NCBI GenBank assembly: GCA_945957365.1
Contig: CAMFKI010000001.1
Coordinates: 310,001-374,000, forward strand
Length of the DNA stretch: 64,000 bases
Source: an uncultured Alphaproteobacteria bacterium
Lineage (GTDB): Bacteria; Pseudomonadota; Alphaproteobacteria; Rhizobiales; Aestuariivirgaceae
Reading direction: 5' to 3'
Part shown: piece by piece, positions 28,658 through 38,723 of the stretch
How the letters are laid out: each line of letters starts with the position of its first letter
How positions within the stretch are numbered: the first letter of the stretch is position 1
Position numbers and translations under genes: made by a program
The notes under the pieces: model-generated
Told to the model about the DNA's origin: nothing
The model's input: only the letters and a program-made list of their open reading frames with translations
Database searches by the model: none

Positions 28658-30945
28658 CCCTTCCCTGCTGCACCCTCGACGGCGAATATTTCCAGCCCTT
28701 CAGGCTGGAGGGCGAGGATGCGGCGCGCTGGATTTCCTCGGCCGGACCCGGCCTCAAGCGCATCGAGTTCCTGGTGCCCCAGGCCAACCGGCCGGAAGCG
28801 ATGCCGCATATCGAGACCGACATCGGCGCGCTCGCCGGCGTGAAGTCGGCCCGCGTCAATCTCACCGGCCGCCGTGTCGCGGTGGTCTATGAGGACGGCG
28901 TCATCGCGCCACAGGCGCTGATCGACCGCCTGGGTGTCCTCGGCTACATGGCCCGCCCCTTCGACCCGCGCGAGACCGGCCTCACCAAGGACGACCGGGA
29001 GAATGCGCGCCTGCTGCGCGCGCTCGCCGTCGCGGGCTTCGCCGCCTCCAACGTCATGCTGCTGTCGGTCTCGGTCTGGTCGGGTGCGGAGGGCGCCACG
29101 CGCGACCTGTTCCACTGGATCTCGGCGATGATCGCACTTCCCGCCGTCGCCTATGCCGGGCGCCCCTTCTTCTATTCGGCGGTGAACGCGCTGCGTCTCG
29201 GCCGCGTCAACATGGACGTGCCGATTTCGCTCGGCGTGCTGCTCGCCTCCTTCATGAGCCTCTACGAGACCATCAACGGCGCCGAGCACGCCTATTTCGA
29301 TGCCTCCGTCACGCTGCTCTTCTTCCTCCTCGCCGGCCGCTACCTCGACCACCTGATGCGGGCCCGTGCCCGCTCGGCCATCGCGCAGCTGATCTCGCTG
29401 TCGGCCGAGGGCGCATCCGTCATCGCGGCCGACGGCACGCGCCGCTACGTGCCGGCGCGCGACCTCAGGGCCGGCATGCTGGTCGCCGTCGCGGCGGGCG
29501 ACAGGCTCCCCGCCGACGGCCTGATCCGCGAAGGCACCTCCGACATGGACCGTTCGCTGCTCACGGGCGAGTCGGCGCCCGAGACGGTGCGCCCCGGATC
29601 TCTGGTGCACGCCGGCGAGATGAACGTCACGGCCCCTATCACCGTGGAGATCACCGCCGCGGGCAACGACACCTTCCTCAGCGAGCTCGTGCGGCTCATG
29701 GCCTCGGCCGAGCAGGGCCAGTCGCGCTATATCCGCATCGCCGATCGGCTGGCGCGCTTCTATTCGCCCGCCGTCCACACGCTCGCCGCCACCACGCTGG
29801 TGAGCTGGCTCGTCCTCGGCAATGGCTGGCATAACTCCATCATGGCGGCGATCGCCGTGCTCATCATCACCTGCCCCTGCGCGCTGGGCCTCGCCGTTCC
29901 CGCCGTGCAGGTGGTGGCGAGCGGACGGCTGTTCCGCTCGGGCGTGATGATCAAGGATGGCGCGGCGCTGGAGAAGCTGTCGGGCGTCGACACGGTGATC
30001 TTCGACAAGACGGGCACGCTGACCAAGGGCGAGCCGGCGCTGGTCTCGCCGCTGATGGTCTCGACCGACACGCTGGCGCTCGCCGCCGGCCTCGCCCAGG
30101 CCTCGAAGCACCCGCTGTCGCGCGCCCTGGTGCGCGAGGTGGCGAGGCGCGGCCTGCAGCCCGTTTCGGTCTCCGACATCGTCGAACACCCCGGTCTCGG
30201 CCTCTCCGGCACCCACGCGCACGAGCAGCTTCGCCTCGGCAGCCGCGCCTGGTGCGGCATGGAAGAAGGGGCCGAAGACCATGGCCTCCTCGAGTTCGCC
30301 TTCCGCCGCGGCGGAAAGCCGCCCGTGCTGTTCCAGTTCGAGGACCAGCTGCGCCCCGATGCCGCCGGCACCGTCGCCGCGCTCAAGGCCATGGGCCTCA
30401 CCGTCCACCTGCTCTCGGGCGACCGCGAGGCGGCCGTCACCCGCGTGGCCGAAGCCGTCGGCATCGGCACCGCCGTGTCGCGCGCCAGCCCGCAGACCAA
30501 GCTCGCCTATGTCGATGCGCTCACCAAGGCCGGCCGCAAGGTGCTGATGGTGGGCGACGGCATCAACGATGCGCCCGCACTCGCCGCCGGCTACACCTCG
30601 ATGGCGCCCTCCTCGGCCTCCGACATCGGCCGCACCGCGGCCGAAACCGTGTGGATGGGCGAGAGTGCGTCTGCGGTGGCGCGCGCCATCACGGTCAGCC
30701 GCCGCACCCAGCGCATCGCCAAGGAGAACTTTGCGCTGGCCGTCGGCTACAACGTCTTCGCCGTGCCGCTCGCCATGGCGGGCTTCGTCTCGCCGCTCGT
30801 CGCCGCGGTTGCAATGTCCACCTCTTCGATCATCGTCATCGCCAACGCGCTGCGCGTCGGGCTGGGCAGGACGGCCGAGGCCGGATCTGCTAAGCTCGCC
30901 ACCGGCCGCCCGCCGCAGGCCGGCGCCATGAGGGACGCCGCATGA
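28654..30945 (+). CDS. ccoI: Copper-translocating P1B-type ATPase for cbb3 assembly
   Basis: 763 residues from the GTG at 28654, overlapping the ccoH stop. P-type ATPase signatures: TGES in the actuator domain, CPCALGLAVPA in the metal-binding helix, DKTGTLTKGE with the phosphorylated Asp, HPLSRAL in the nucleotide domain and GDGINDAPAL. The N-terminus has an HMA-like fold (GVKSARVNLTGRRVAVVYEDG), but the usual C-x-x-C of that domain is missing; only a CC pair at residues 5-6 is present. CcoI/FixI exports copper for the CuB centre. It ends in an ATGA overlap with ccoS. Confidence 0.94.
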   Translation: MTLPCCTLDGEYFQPFRLEGEDAARWISSAGPGLKRIEFLVPQANRPEAMPHIETDIGALAGVKSARVNLTGRRVAVVYEDGVIAPQALIDRLGVLGYMARPFDPRETGLTKDDRENARLLRALAVAGFAASNVMLLSVSVWSGAEGATRDLFHWISAMIALPAVAYAGRPFFYSAVNALRLGRVNMDVPISLGVLLASFMSLYETINGAEHAYFDASVTLLFFLLAGRYLDHLMRARARSAIAQLISLSAEGASVIAADGTRRYVPARDLRAGMLVAVAAGDRLPADGLIREGTSDMDRSLLTGESAPETVRPGSLVHAGEMNVTAPITVEITAAGNDTFLSELVRLMASAEQGQSRYIRIADRLARFYSPAVHTLAATTLVSWLVLGNGWHNSIMAAIAVLIITCPCALGLAVPAVQVVASGRLFRSGVMIKDGAALEKLSGVDTVIFDKTGTLTKGEPALVSPLMVSTDTLALAAGLAQASKHPLSRALVREVARRGLQPVSVSDIVEHPGLGLSGTHAHEQLRLGSRAWCGMEEGAEDHGLLEFAFRRGGKPPVLFQFEDQLRPDAAGTVAALKAMGLTVHLLSGDREAAVTRVAEAVGIGTAVSRASPQTKLAYVDALTKAGRKVLMVGDGINDAPALAAGYTSMAPSSASDIGRTAAETVWMGESASAVARAITVSRRTQRIAKENFALAVGYNVFAVPLAMAGFVSPLVAAVAMSTSSIIVIANALRVGLGRTAEAGSAKLATGRPPQAGAMRDAA

Positions 30946-31094
30946 ACGTTCTGGTCTATCTCATCCCCATCGCGCTGTTCATGGGCGCCGTCGGCCTCGG
31001 CGCCTTCATCTGGTCGTTGAAGTCCGGCCAGTACGACGATCTCGAGGGCGCGGCCTGGCGCATCCTGCAGGACGACGACACGCCGAAGCCGTGA
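30942..31094 (+). CDS. ccoS: cbb3 oxidase assembly protein CcoS
   Basis: 50 residues starting inside the ccoI stop (ATGA). It has one membrane helix (VLVYLIPIALFMGAVGLGAF) followed by FIWSLKSGQYDDLEGAAWRI, with the family motif SGQYDD-EG---RIL. CcoS is needed to load heme and copper into CcoN. Last gene of ccoGHIS. Confidence 0.93.
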   Translation: MNVLVYLIPIALFMGAVGLGAFIWSLKSGQYDDLEGAAWRILQDDDTPKP

Positions 31095-31215
31095 CCGGCA
31101 TCACGGTAATTCCGCCGCAAAGCATGTGAAACTGTCATCCGCCTGATTGACAACCGGGCGGCGACGGACGGACACTTCCGCCACGCGACAGAGAAGTTTT
31201 TGTGGAGGGCCTCAG

Positions 31216-34200
31216 ATGGCGGCGCGCGGCGAACTCACCCACCATTTCGCTCTGAATGATCCGCCTTCGCTGGACGCCGGGCAACGTCTCATCTCCAATT
31301 CACCTTCGCCGGGCTTGACCCGGCGATCCTTTTCAGTCGGCGCGGCAAAGGATGCCCGGGTCAAGCCCGGGCAAGGTGAGGTTTTTGGGTGGCGCACTCT
31401 CGCCCTCCTCCTCACAGCCCTGCTGTCGCTCGTTTTCATCGCCACGCCGTCCTCGGCCGCCGCCAAGCCCTTCCCGGTCGACCAGTTCAGCTGGTACCTC
31501 ACCGACTACGACGCCGACCTCGCCAAGACGGCGAAGGATTTGAAGCGCAGCCAGCCCGAGGTCGAGGCCGATCTTGCTGCGGCGAAGTCCGCGGGCAATG
31601 CCCGCCTCGCCGCCGCCTCGCTCGAGCAGCTGCTGTCGAAGCAGCCCGGCAACGGCGCCCTGTGGCTCGACCTCGCGCAGCAGCTCGCGGTCGCCACTCC
31701 GATCAATGAGTCCGATGGCTACACCCTGCCCTCCAAGCTCATCGGCGCGGCGCTCAAGGCCTATACGCTGCTGAACCAGCCGCAGCAGGAGTCACAGGCC
31801 CTCAACCTCGCCGCCCAGGGCTTTGCCAAGCGCGAGATGTGGCGGCCGGCGCTCACCGCCTACAAGGAGAGCCTGAAGCTGCAGGAGGATTCAGGAATCC
31901 GCCAGGCCTATGAGCAGATGCGCGTCGACCACGGCTTCCGCGTCGCCGACTACAAGGTCGATACCGAAACCGTGCCGCCGCGCGCCTGCTTCGAAATGTC
32001 CGAACCGGTGTCGCGCACGGTGACGGACTTCACCTCCTACTTCACCCAGAACCCCGGGCCCGTCGCCGCCGTCACGGCGGAAGGGACGAGGCTCTGCGTC
32101 GAGGGCCTGAAATACGGCGAGCGCTATTCCATCACCGCGCGCCAGGGCCTGCCCAACGCCACCGACGATACGCTGGCCAAGGACGTGACCTTCGATTTCT
32201 ACGTGCGCGACCGCACGCCGTCGGTGCGCTTCGCCGGCAATGCCTATGTCCTGCCGCGCACCGGCCAGAACGGCATTCCGCTGATCTCGGTCAACAGCAA
32301 GGAGGCGAGCCTCAAGCTCTACCAGATCGGCGACCGCAACATGATCGGCAGCGTGCTGGGCTCCGACTTCCGCGGCCAGATCACCGGCTCCTCCGCCAAC
32401 GAGATCGCCGACAACAAGGGCAAGCTCGTCTGGGAAGGCTCGCTCGAAACGCCGTCCCCGCAGAACCAGGACATCACCACCGCCATTCCGGTCGATGAGG
32501 CGATGGGCAAGCTCGCGCCCGGGCTCTACGTGATGACGGCCTCGCCCGCCGCCGTCGAGCCGCAGGACTACGACAACGTCGCCACCCAGTGGTTCGTCGT
32601 CTCCGACCTCGGGCTCGCCACCATGTCCGGCAAGGACGGCCTGCACGTGAGCCTCCGTTCCATCGCCACCGCAAGCCCCATCGCCAATGCCCGGGTGCGC
32701 CTCATTGCGCGCAACAACGAGGTCCTGGGCGAGGCGTCGTCGGACGCCACCGGCAACGTGCTGTTCGACGACGGGCTGATGAACGGCGACGGCGGCCAGG
32801 CGCCGGCCCTCGTCGTTGCGCAGTCGGCCGACAACGACTATTCCTTCCTCGACCTGCAGCAACCGGCCTTCGACCTCACCGACCGCGGCGTCACCGGCCG
32901 CGCGCCATCGGGGGCGGTCGACGCCTTCGTCTATGCCGAGCGCGGCGTCTACCGTCGCGGCGAGACGGTGCATGCCACCGTGCTGCTGCGCGACGACCAG
33001 GCCGATGCCATCTCGGGCCTGCCGCTCACCTTCGTGGTCGAGCGCCCGGATGGCGTGGCCTACCTCACTGCCAAGCTCGACGACAAGGGCGCCGGCGGCT
33101 TCGCCCGTGACTTCGCCATCGCACAGGGCGCCCAAGGCGGCACCTGGCGCATCAAGGCCTATACCGACCCCGCCGGCGACCCGGTGGGCGAAACCTCCTT
33201 CCTCGTCGAGGACTACATCCCCGACCGCATCGAGTTCGACCTCGTCTCGAGGACGCCGCGCGTCAAGGACACGGTGCAGATGAAGGTCGACGGGCGCTAT
33301 CTGTTCGGCGCGCCGGGCGCGGGCCTCGATCTCGAAGCCAACGTCACCATCAGTCCGGATCCCACTCCCTTCCCGCAATGGAAGGCCTATGGCTTCGGCC
33401 TGATGGACGAAACGCCGGACCCGATCCAGGTCACCGCCGCAGATCTGCCGCAGACCGACATCAACGGCCATGCCGACATCGACATCGCGCTCCCTGAACT
33501 TCCCGTCACCTCGAAGCCGCTCAAGGCCGACGTCGCGGTACGCATGCGCGAGGCCGGCGGCCGCGCGGTCGAGCGCACGGCGAGCCTCCCCATCGAGGCC
33601 ACCCAGCCGCTGATCGGCATCAAGGCCAACTTCGACGACGGTGCGGCGCCCGAGGGCCAGCCCGCCGCCTTCTCGATCATCGCCGTCGACGCCGACGGCA
33701 AGCTCAAGGCGCTGGCCGGCGCGAGCTGGACGCTGAAGCGCCTGGTGCGCGACTGGCAATGGTTCAACACCGATGGCCAGTGGCAGTGGGAGGCCGTCAC
33801 CCGCTCCTCGAAGATCGCCAATGGCACGCTCGACCTCTCGGGCGACAAGCCGACCGACTTCGCCCAGGCCCTGTCATGGGGCGAATACCGCCTCGAGATC
33901 GACGCGCCGGGCGTGACGCCCGCCTCCATCGACTTCGCCTCGGGCTACTACACCGGCAACACCTCCAAGGCGGACACGCCCGACACGCTGAAGGTCGCCC
34001 TCGACAAGACCGACGTGAAGACCGGCGACACCATCAACGTCAAGATCGATGCGCGCTACGCCGGCAAGGCCACGGTGCAGATCGTCGGCGAGAAGCTGCT
34101 GGCATCAAAGGACGTGGACGTTCCGGAGGGCGGCATCACCCTGCCCTTCACCGTGGGCCAGGGCTGGGGCACGGGCGCCTATGTGCTGGCCAGCCTCTAC

Positions 34201-36597
34201 AAGCCGATGGACCTCAAGGCCAAGCGCATGCCGTCACGCGCCATGGGCCTTGCCTGGTTCGGCATCGACCGGGCCGAGCGCACGCTGGACGTGGCGCTGG
34301 CGACGCCCGATCTGATGAAGCCGCGCACCAGGCTCACCGTGCCGGTGAAGATCGGCAACCTGGCAGCGGGCGAACAGGCCTTCATCACGGTCGCCGCCGT
34401 GGACGTCGGCATCCTCAACCTCACGCGCTACGATCCGCCGGCCCCGGAAAAATTCTACTACGACCAGAAGCAGCTCTCGGCCCAGCTGCGCGACATCTAC
34501 GGCATGCTGATCGACGGCATGCAGGGCGAGCGCGGCAAGCTGCGCACCGGCGGTGACGGCGGAGCGGCCTTCAATGCCCCGCCGCCGGCGCAGAAGCCGC
34601 TGGCGCTCTATTCCGGCATCGTCAAGGTGGGCGATGACGGCACGGCCTCGGTCGATTTCGACATCCCCGCCTTCAACGGCACCATCCGCGTCATGGCCGT
34701 CGCCTGGACGAAGACCAAGGTCGGCCATGTCTCGAAGGACGTGATCGCGCGCGACCCGGTCGTCGTCTCCGGCACCCTGCCGCGCTTCCTCGCGGTGGGC
34801 GACAGCTCGCAGCTGCGCTTCGACATCGTCAATGCCGAAGGCCCAGCGGGCGACTACACGCTCGGCGTCTCGATCGACGGCCCAGTGATACCCGGTGACA
34901 ACGCGGCGATCCAGAAGCTGACCCTCGGTGCGGCCGGCGCCCGCGCCACCGTCATCGTTCCGGTGAAGGGCGAGGGCTTCGGCACCGCCAGCATCGTCGC
35001 CACCCTCAAGGGCCCGGGCGACATCCTGCTCGACCAGGACTTCACGCTCGGCGTCGAACCGGCGAACCCGCTGGTCACGCGCCGCACCACCATGCCTCTG
35101 CAGGCCAAGGGCGGCTCGCTCACCATCGGCAAGGACCTCCTGGCCGACATGGTGCCGGGCACCGGCACGGTGGCGCTGTCGATCAGCCCATTGCCGCAGC
35201 TCGATGCGGCGGGCCTCATCCGCGACCTCGACAAGTATCCCTATGGCTGTTCCGAGCAGACGGTGAGCCGCGCCCTGCCGCTGCTCTACCTGAGCGACCT
35301 CGGCGTCGATCCCAAGGACCTCGATGCCGACCTCACCGACCGCATTCAGAAGGCGGTGACGCGCCTCGTCAACCGCCAGTCGGGCTCCGGCGCCTTCGGC
35401 CTGTGGTCGGCCTATGGCGACGATTCGAGCCTGTGGCTCACGTCCTATGTCACCGACTTCCTGCTGCGCGCCCGCGAGAAGGGCTACGCCGTGCCCGAAG
35501 ACGTGCTGGTCGGCGGCCTCGACTACATCCGCAACACCGTCGGCAACGCGCCCGACATCGAGGACGGCGGCGGCCAGGACATGGCCTATGCGCTCTACGT
35601 GCTGGCCCGCGCCGGCAGGGCCCCGGTGGGCGACCTCAAATATCTCGCCGACACCAAGATCGGCCAGTTCGGCTCGCCGCTGGCGCGCGCCCAGGTGGCC
35701 GCGGCCCTGTCGATCCTCGGTGACCAGGAACGCGCCGATGCCGCCTTCGCCTCCGCCATCGAGGCGCTTGGCGACGACGTCGACTCCTCCGACCGCGGCG
35801 CCCGCGACGACTATGGCAGCGTGTTGCGCGACGCCTCCGCCATCCTGGCGCTGGCGACCGACGGCAAGGCCAGGCCCGCCGTGATCAAGACGGCGATGAG
35901 CGCCATCGAGGTCGAGCGGGCCCGTTCCAATTATGCCTCGACCCAGGAAATGGCCTGGATGGTGCTGGCCGCCCGAGCCATCACGGCCCAGGCCAAGGCG
36001 ATGCGCCTCGACATCGGCGGCACGCCCCATGACGGCAGCTTCAACCACATCTACAGCCCGGCGGCGCTGGCCCAGGACTTGACGGTCCGCAACCTCGGGC
36101 CTAGCCTCGTCAAGGCCGTGGTCGCGGTCTCGGGCTCGCCCATCGTGGCGGAGCCCGCCGCCAGCAACGGCCTCATCATCGAGCGCAAGTACTTCACGCC
36201 CGATGGCCAGCTCGTCAACCCCGCCACGGTGAAGCAGAACACCCGCCTCGTCGCCGTGCTGAGCGTGATGAAGCAGCAGGGCGACGCCGACACCGGCAAC
36301 TACCTGCTCGTCGACCGGCTGCCCGCCGGCTTCGAGATCGAGAACCCGACGCTCGTCGCCTCGGGCGCCACGGCGGACCTCGCCTGGCTCACCGACACCA
36401 CGGCGGCCTCCTACACCGAGTTCCGTGACGACCGCTTCGTGGCGAGCTTCACCAGCTCCACCGCCAAGCTCGCCTACATGGTCCGCGCCATTTCGCCCGG
36501 CGCCTATGTGCATCCGGGCGCCACGGTCGAGGACATGTACCGCCCCGACCTCAACGCCCGCACCGCCACCGGCGCGGTCACGGTGACGGCCCAGTGA
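31216..36597 (+). CDS. Bacterial alpha-2-macroglobulin (YfhM-like) with thioester
   Basis: 1793 residues from the ATG at 31216, chosen because GGAGGG lies six bases upstream; an in-frame TTG at 31147 lacks this. The thioester motif CSEQ is at ~1345 (YPYGCSEQTVSRALP), within a macroglobulin MG/A2M layout (VYAERGVYRRGETVHATVLL for the MG domains; YASTQEMAWMVLAARA in the thioester helical domain). The signal peptide (LALLLTALLSLVFIATPSSA) begins ~57 residues in, because a 78-bp family C repeat (31301-31378) is translated between it and the start. The protein is a periplasmic protease trap that works with PbpC, encoded 1 nt downstream. Confidence 0.93.
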   Translation: MAARGELTHHFALNDPPSLDAGQRLISNSPSPGLTRRSFSVGAAKDARVKPGQGEVFGWRTLALLLTALLSLVFIATPSSAAAKPFPVDQFSWYLTDYDADLAKTAKDLKRSQPEVEADLAAAKSAGNARLAAASLEQLLSKQPGNGALWLDLAQQLAVATPINESDGYTLPSKLIGAALKAYTLLNQPQQESQALNLAAQGFAKREMWRPALTAYKESLKLQEDSGIRQAYEQMRVDHGFRVADYKVDTETVPPRACFEMSEPVSRTVTDFTSYFTQNPGPVAAVTAEGTRLCVEGLKYGERYSITARQGLPNATDDTLAKDVTFDFYVRDRTPSVRFAGNAYVLPRTGQNGIPLISVNSKEASLKLYQIGDRNMIGSVLGSDFRGQITGSSANEIADNKGKLVWEGSLETPSPQNQDITTAIPVDEAMGKLAPGLYVMTASPAAVEPQDYDNVATQWFVVSDLGLATMSGKDGLHVSLRSIATASPIANARVRLIARNNEVLGEASSDATGNVLFDDGLMNGDGGQAPALVVAQSADNDYSFLDLQQPAFDLTDRGVTGRAPSGAVDAFVYAERGVYRRGETVHATVLLRDDQADAISGLPLTFVVERPDGVAYLTAKLDDKGAGGFARDFAIAQGAQGGTWRIKAYTDPAGDPVGETSFLVEDYIPDRIEFDLVSRTPRVKDTVQMKVDGRYLFGAPGAGLDLEANVTISPDPTPFPQWKAYGFGLMDETPDPIQVTAADLPQTDINGHADIDIALPELPVTSKPLKADVAVRMREAGGRAVERTASLPIEATQPLIGIKANFDDGAAPEGQPAAFSIIAVDADGKLKALAGASWTLKRLVRDWQWFNTDGQWQWEAVTRSSKIANGTLDLSGDKPTDFAQALSWGEYRLEIDAPGVTPASIDFASGYYTGNTSKADTPDTLKVALDKTDVKTGDTINVKIDARYAGKATVQIVGEKLLASKDVDVPEGGITLPFTVGQGWGTGAYVLASLYKPMDLKAKRMPSRAMGLAWFGIDRAERTLDVALATPDLMKPRTRLTVPVKIGNLAAGEQAFITVAAVDVGILNLTRYDPPAPEKFYYDQKQLSAQLRDIYGMLIDGMQGERGKLRTGGDGGAAFNAPPPAQKPLALYSGIVKVGDDGTASVDFDIPAFNGTIRVMAVAWTKTKVGHVSKDVIARDPVVVSGTLPRFLAVGDSSQLRFDIVNAEGPAGDYTLGVSIDGPVIPGDNAAIQKLTLGAAGARATVIVPVKGEGFGTASIVATLKGPGDILLDQDFTLGVEPANPLVTRRTTMPLQAKGGSLTIGKDLLADMVPGTGTVALSISPLPQLDAAGLIRDLDKYPYGCSEQTVSRALPLLYLSDLGVDPKDLDADLTDRIQKAVTRLVNRQSGSGAFGLWSAYGDDSSLWLTSYVTDFLLRAREKGYAVPEDVLVGGLDYIRNTVGNAPDIEDGGGQDMAYALYVLARAGRAPVGDLKYLADTKIGQFGSPLARAQVAAALSILGDQERADAAFASAIEALGDDVDSSDRGARDDYGSVLRDASAILALATDGKARPAVIKTAMSAIEVERARSNYASTQEMAWMVLAARAITAQAKAMRLDIGGTPHDGSFNHIYSPAALAQDLTVRNLGPSLVKAVVAVSGSPIVAEPAASNGLIIERKYFTPDGQLVNPATVKQNTRLVAVLSVMKQQGDADTGNYLLVDRLPAGFEIENPTLVASGATADLAWLTDTTAASYTEFRDDRFVASFTSSTAKLAYMVRAISPGAYVHPGATVEDMYRPDLNARTATGAVTVTAQ
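31301..31378. repeat. Family C palindromic repeat translated in frame inside the macroglobulin gene
   Basis: CACCTTCGCCGGGCTTGACC through GGGTCAAGCCCGGGCAAGGTG (first 20: GGGTCAAGCCCGGGCAAGGT), 78 bp and so 26 codons. It encodes roughly residues 29-54, including SPGLTRRSF and DARVKPGQG. Its sequence matches the intergenic copy at 17311-17387. It contains no stop in the host frame. Confidence 0.85.
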
Positions 36598-36598
36598 C

Positions 36599-38695
36599 AT
36601 GACCGGGCCCCGCAGCCGGTGGCCGCTGCGCCTCTACGCAGCGCTGCTCGCCGTCATCCTCGTGGTCAACGTCGCGGGCTTCACCGCGAGCGAGGTGCTG
36701 CGCCGCCTGGGCCCCCTGCCGCTGGGACGTGACCTAACCTACTCGACGCTCGTCACCGACCGGGACGGCCGGCTGCTCCGCCCCTTCATCACGCGCGATG
36801 GCTACTGGCGCCTGCCGGTGACCTCGGACGAGGTCGATCCGCGCTTCCTCGCCATGCTCATCGCCTATGAGGACAAGCGCTTCTACGCGCATCACGGGAT
36901 CGATCCCAAGGCGCTGCTGCGCGCCGCCTGGCAAGCCGTCACCCACGGCCATGTCGTGTCCGGCGGATCGACGCTCACCATGCAGGTCGCCCGCCTGCTC
37001 GAGCCGCGCCCCGAGCGCAGCTTCACCGACAAGCTCGCCGAGATGGTGCGCGCGGTGCAGCTGGAGCGCCGCCTCAGCAAGAAGCAGATCCTCGATCTCT
37101 ACCTGGCGCTCGCGCCCTATGGCGGCAACGTCGAGGGTACGCGCGCCGCCGCACTTGCCTATTTCGGCAAGGAGCCGAAGCGCCTGTCCACCGCCGAGAG
37201 TGCGCTGCTGGTGGCGCTGCCGCAGGCGCCGGAGACGCGCCGCCCCGATCGCTTCCCGAAGCAGGCCATCGCCGCGCGCAACCGCGTCATCGCGCTGCTC
37301 AACGGCGCGGGCATCGTCAACGCCGACCAGGCGCAGGCCGCCGCGGCGGAGGAAGCCCCCAAGGGCCGCCTCGCCTTCCCGATGCTCGCCGCACATGTCG
37401 CGGAGCGCCTGGCGAAATCCGTGCCCCCCGGCAGCGTCACGCCGACCACCATCACGCGCGACCTGCAGGCCTCGCTCGAAACCCTGGCGCGCGACCGCGC
37501 CCTGCTCATCGGCTCGGGTGTTGCCGCCGCCATCCTGGTCGTCGACAACAAGACCGGCGAAGTGCGCGCCCATGTCGGCGGCACCGGCTATTTCGACACC
37601 GTGCGCGCCGGGCAGATGGACCTCGCGCAAGCCGTGCGCTCGCCGGGCTCGACGCTCAAGCCCTTCATCTACGGCCTCGCCTTCGAGGACGGCATCGTCC
37701 ATCCCGAAACCCTGATCGACGACCGCGCCGTGCGCTATGGCGCCTATGCGCCGGAAAACTTCGACGACAGCTTCCACGGCACGGTGACGGTGCGCACCGC
37801 GCTCCAGCAGTCGCTCAACGTGCCGGCGCTGCAGATCCTCAATGCCGTGGGTCCCGACCGGCTGATGGCGCGCCTCACCAATGCCGGGGTGAAGCTCGTG
37901 CTGCCGGAGAACGCCGGCCCGGGCCTCGCCATCGGGCTCGGCGGCGCGGGCATCCGCCTCACCGATCTCGCGGCGCTCTACGTGGCGCTGGCCCGCGGTG
38001 GCGAACCCGTGGCGCTCAGCTGGCAGACGGCGGACGAGCGCAACGCCAGGCCGCTGCGCCGCCTGTTCGAACCCAACGCCACCTGGATGATCGGCGACGT
38101 GCTGAAGGGTGCCCCCACGCCGCAGAACGCCATCGGCGGGCAGATCGCCTTCAAGACCGGCACCTCCTACGGCTATCGCGATGCCTGGGCCGTCGGGTAT
38201 GACGGCGCCGACACCATCGCCGTGTGGGTCGGGCGGCCCGACGGCGCTGCCGTTCCGGGCGTCATCGGCCGGCTCGCCGCGGCGCCGATCCTGTTCGATG
38301 CCTTCCAGCGCCTCGGTCCCAATCGTACGCCGCTCGGTCCCGCCCCGCCGGGCACCGTGATTGCGCGCACCAACGAGCTTCCCGCCAACCTGCAGCGCTT
38401 CCGCCCCAACGCGCTGCCGGAAGTCGCCACCACCACGCAGGGTGACGCGCCGCCCGCCATCGCCTTCCCGCCCGACGGCGCGCGGATCGACCTTCAGGAC
38501 GACCAGGCACCGGCCCTCAGCCTCAAGGTCAATGGCGGCACGCCGCCCTTCACCTGGCTTGCCGATGGCGTGCCCATCGCCCAGGGCGAGTTCCGGCGCG
38601 ATACCTTTTGGGACCAGCCCGCCCGCGGCTTCGCCCGCTTGTCGGTGATCGACGCCAAGGGCAAGACTGCGACCGCGCGCGTGCGCGTCGAATGA
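36599..38695 (+). CDS. pbpC: Penicillin-binding protein 1C
   Basis: 698 residues. An N-terminal membrane anchor (~8-28) precedes the GT51 glycosyltransferase domain (AYEDKRFYAHHGID, GGSTLTMQVARLL, LDLYLALAPYGGNVEG). The transpeptidase domain has SPGSTLKPF (Ser nucleophile and Lys), SLN at QQSLNVPAL and KTGTSYGYRDAW. The C-terminal PbpC biPBP domain (~600-698) ends VIDAKGKTATARVRV. It polymerises peptidoglycan in the periplasm. It starts 1 nt after the macroglobulin gene, the conserved yfhM-pbpC pairing for repair and defence of the cell wall. Confidence 0.95.
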   Translation: MTGPRSRWPLRLYAALLAVILVVNVAGFTASEVLRRLGPLPLGRDLTYSTLVTDRDGRLLRPFITRDGYWRLPVTSDEVDPRFLAMLIAYEDKRFYAHHGIDPKALLRAAWQAVTHGHVVSGGSTLTMQVARLLEPRPERSFTDKLAEMVRAVQLERRLSKKQILDLYLALAPYGGNVEGTRAAALAYFGKEPKRLSTAESALLVALPQAPETRRPDRFPKQAIAARNRVIALLNGAGIVNADQAQAAAAEEAPKGRLAFPMLAAHVAERLAKSVPPGSVTPTTITRDLQASLETLARDRALLIGSGVAAAILVVDNKTGEVRAHVGGTGYFDTVRAGQMDLAQAVRSPGSTLKPFIYGLAFEDGIVHPETLIDDRAVRYGAYAPENFDDSFHGTVTVRTALQQSLNVPALQILNAVGPDRLMARLTNAGVKLVLPENAGPGLAIGLGGAGIRLTDLAALYVALARGGEPVALSWQTADERNARPLRRLFEPNATWMIGDVLKGAPTPQNAIGGQIAFKTGTSYGYRDAWAVGYDGADTIAVWVGRPDGAAVPGVIGRLAAAPILFDAFQRLGPNRTPLGPAPPGTVIARTNELPANLQRFRPNALPEVATTTQGDAPPAIAFPPDGARIDLQDDQAPALSLKVNGGTPPFTWLADGVPIAQGEFRRDTFWDQPARGFARLSVIDAKGKTATARVRVE

Positions 38696-38723
38696 TTCGC
38701 CTTCAGGACCGGCTCCCATTCCC

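Noticed and set aside
31147..31215. TTG start for the macroglobulin gene
   Set aside because: No ribosome-binding site and unlikely residues; GGAGGG before the ATG at 31216 is better.
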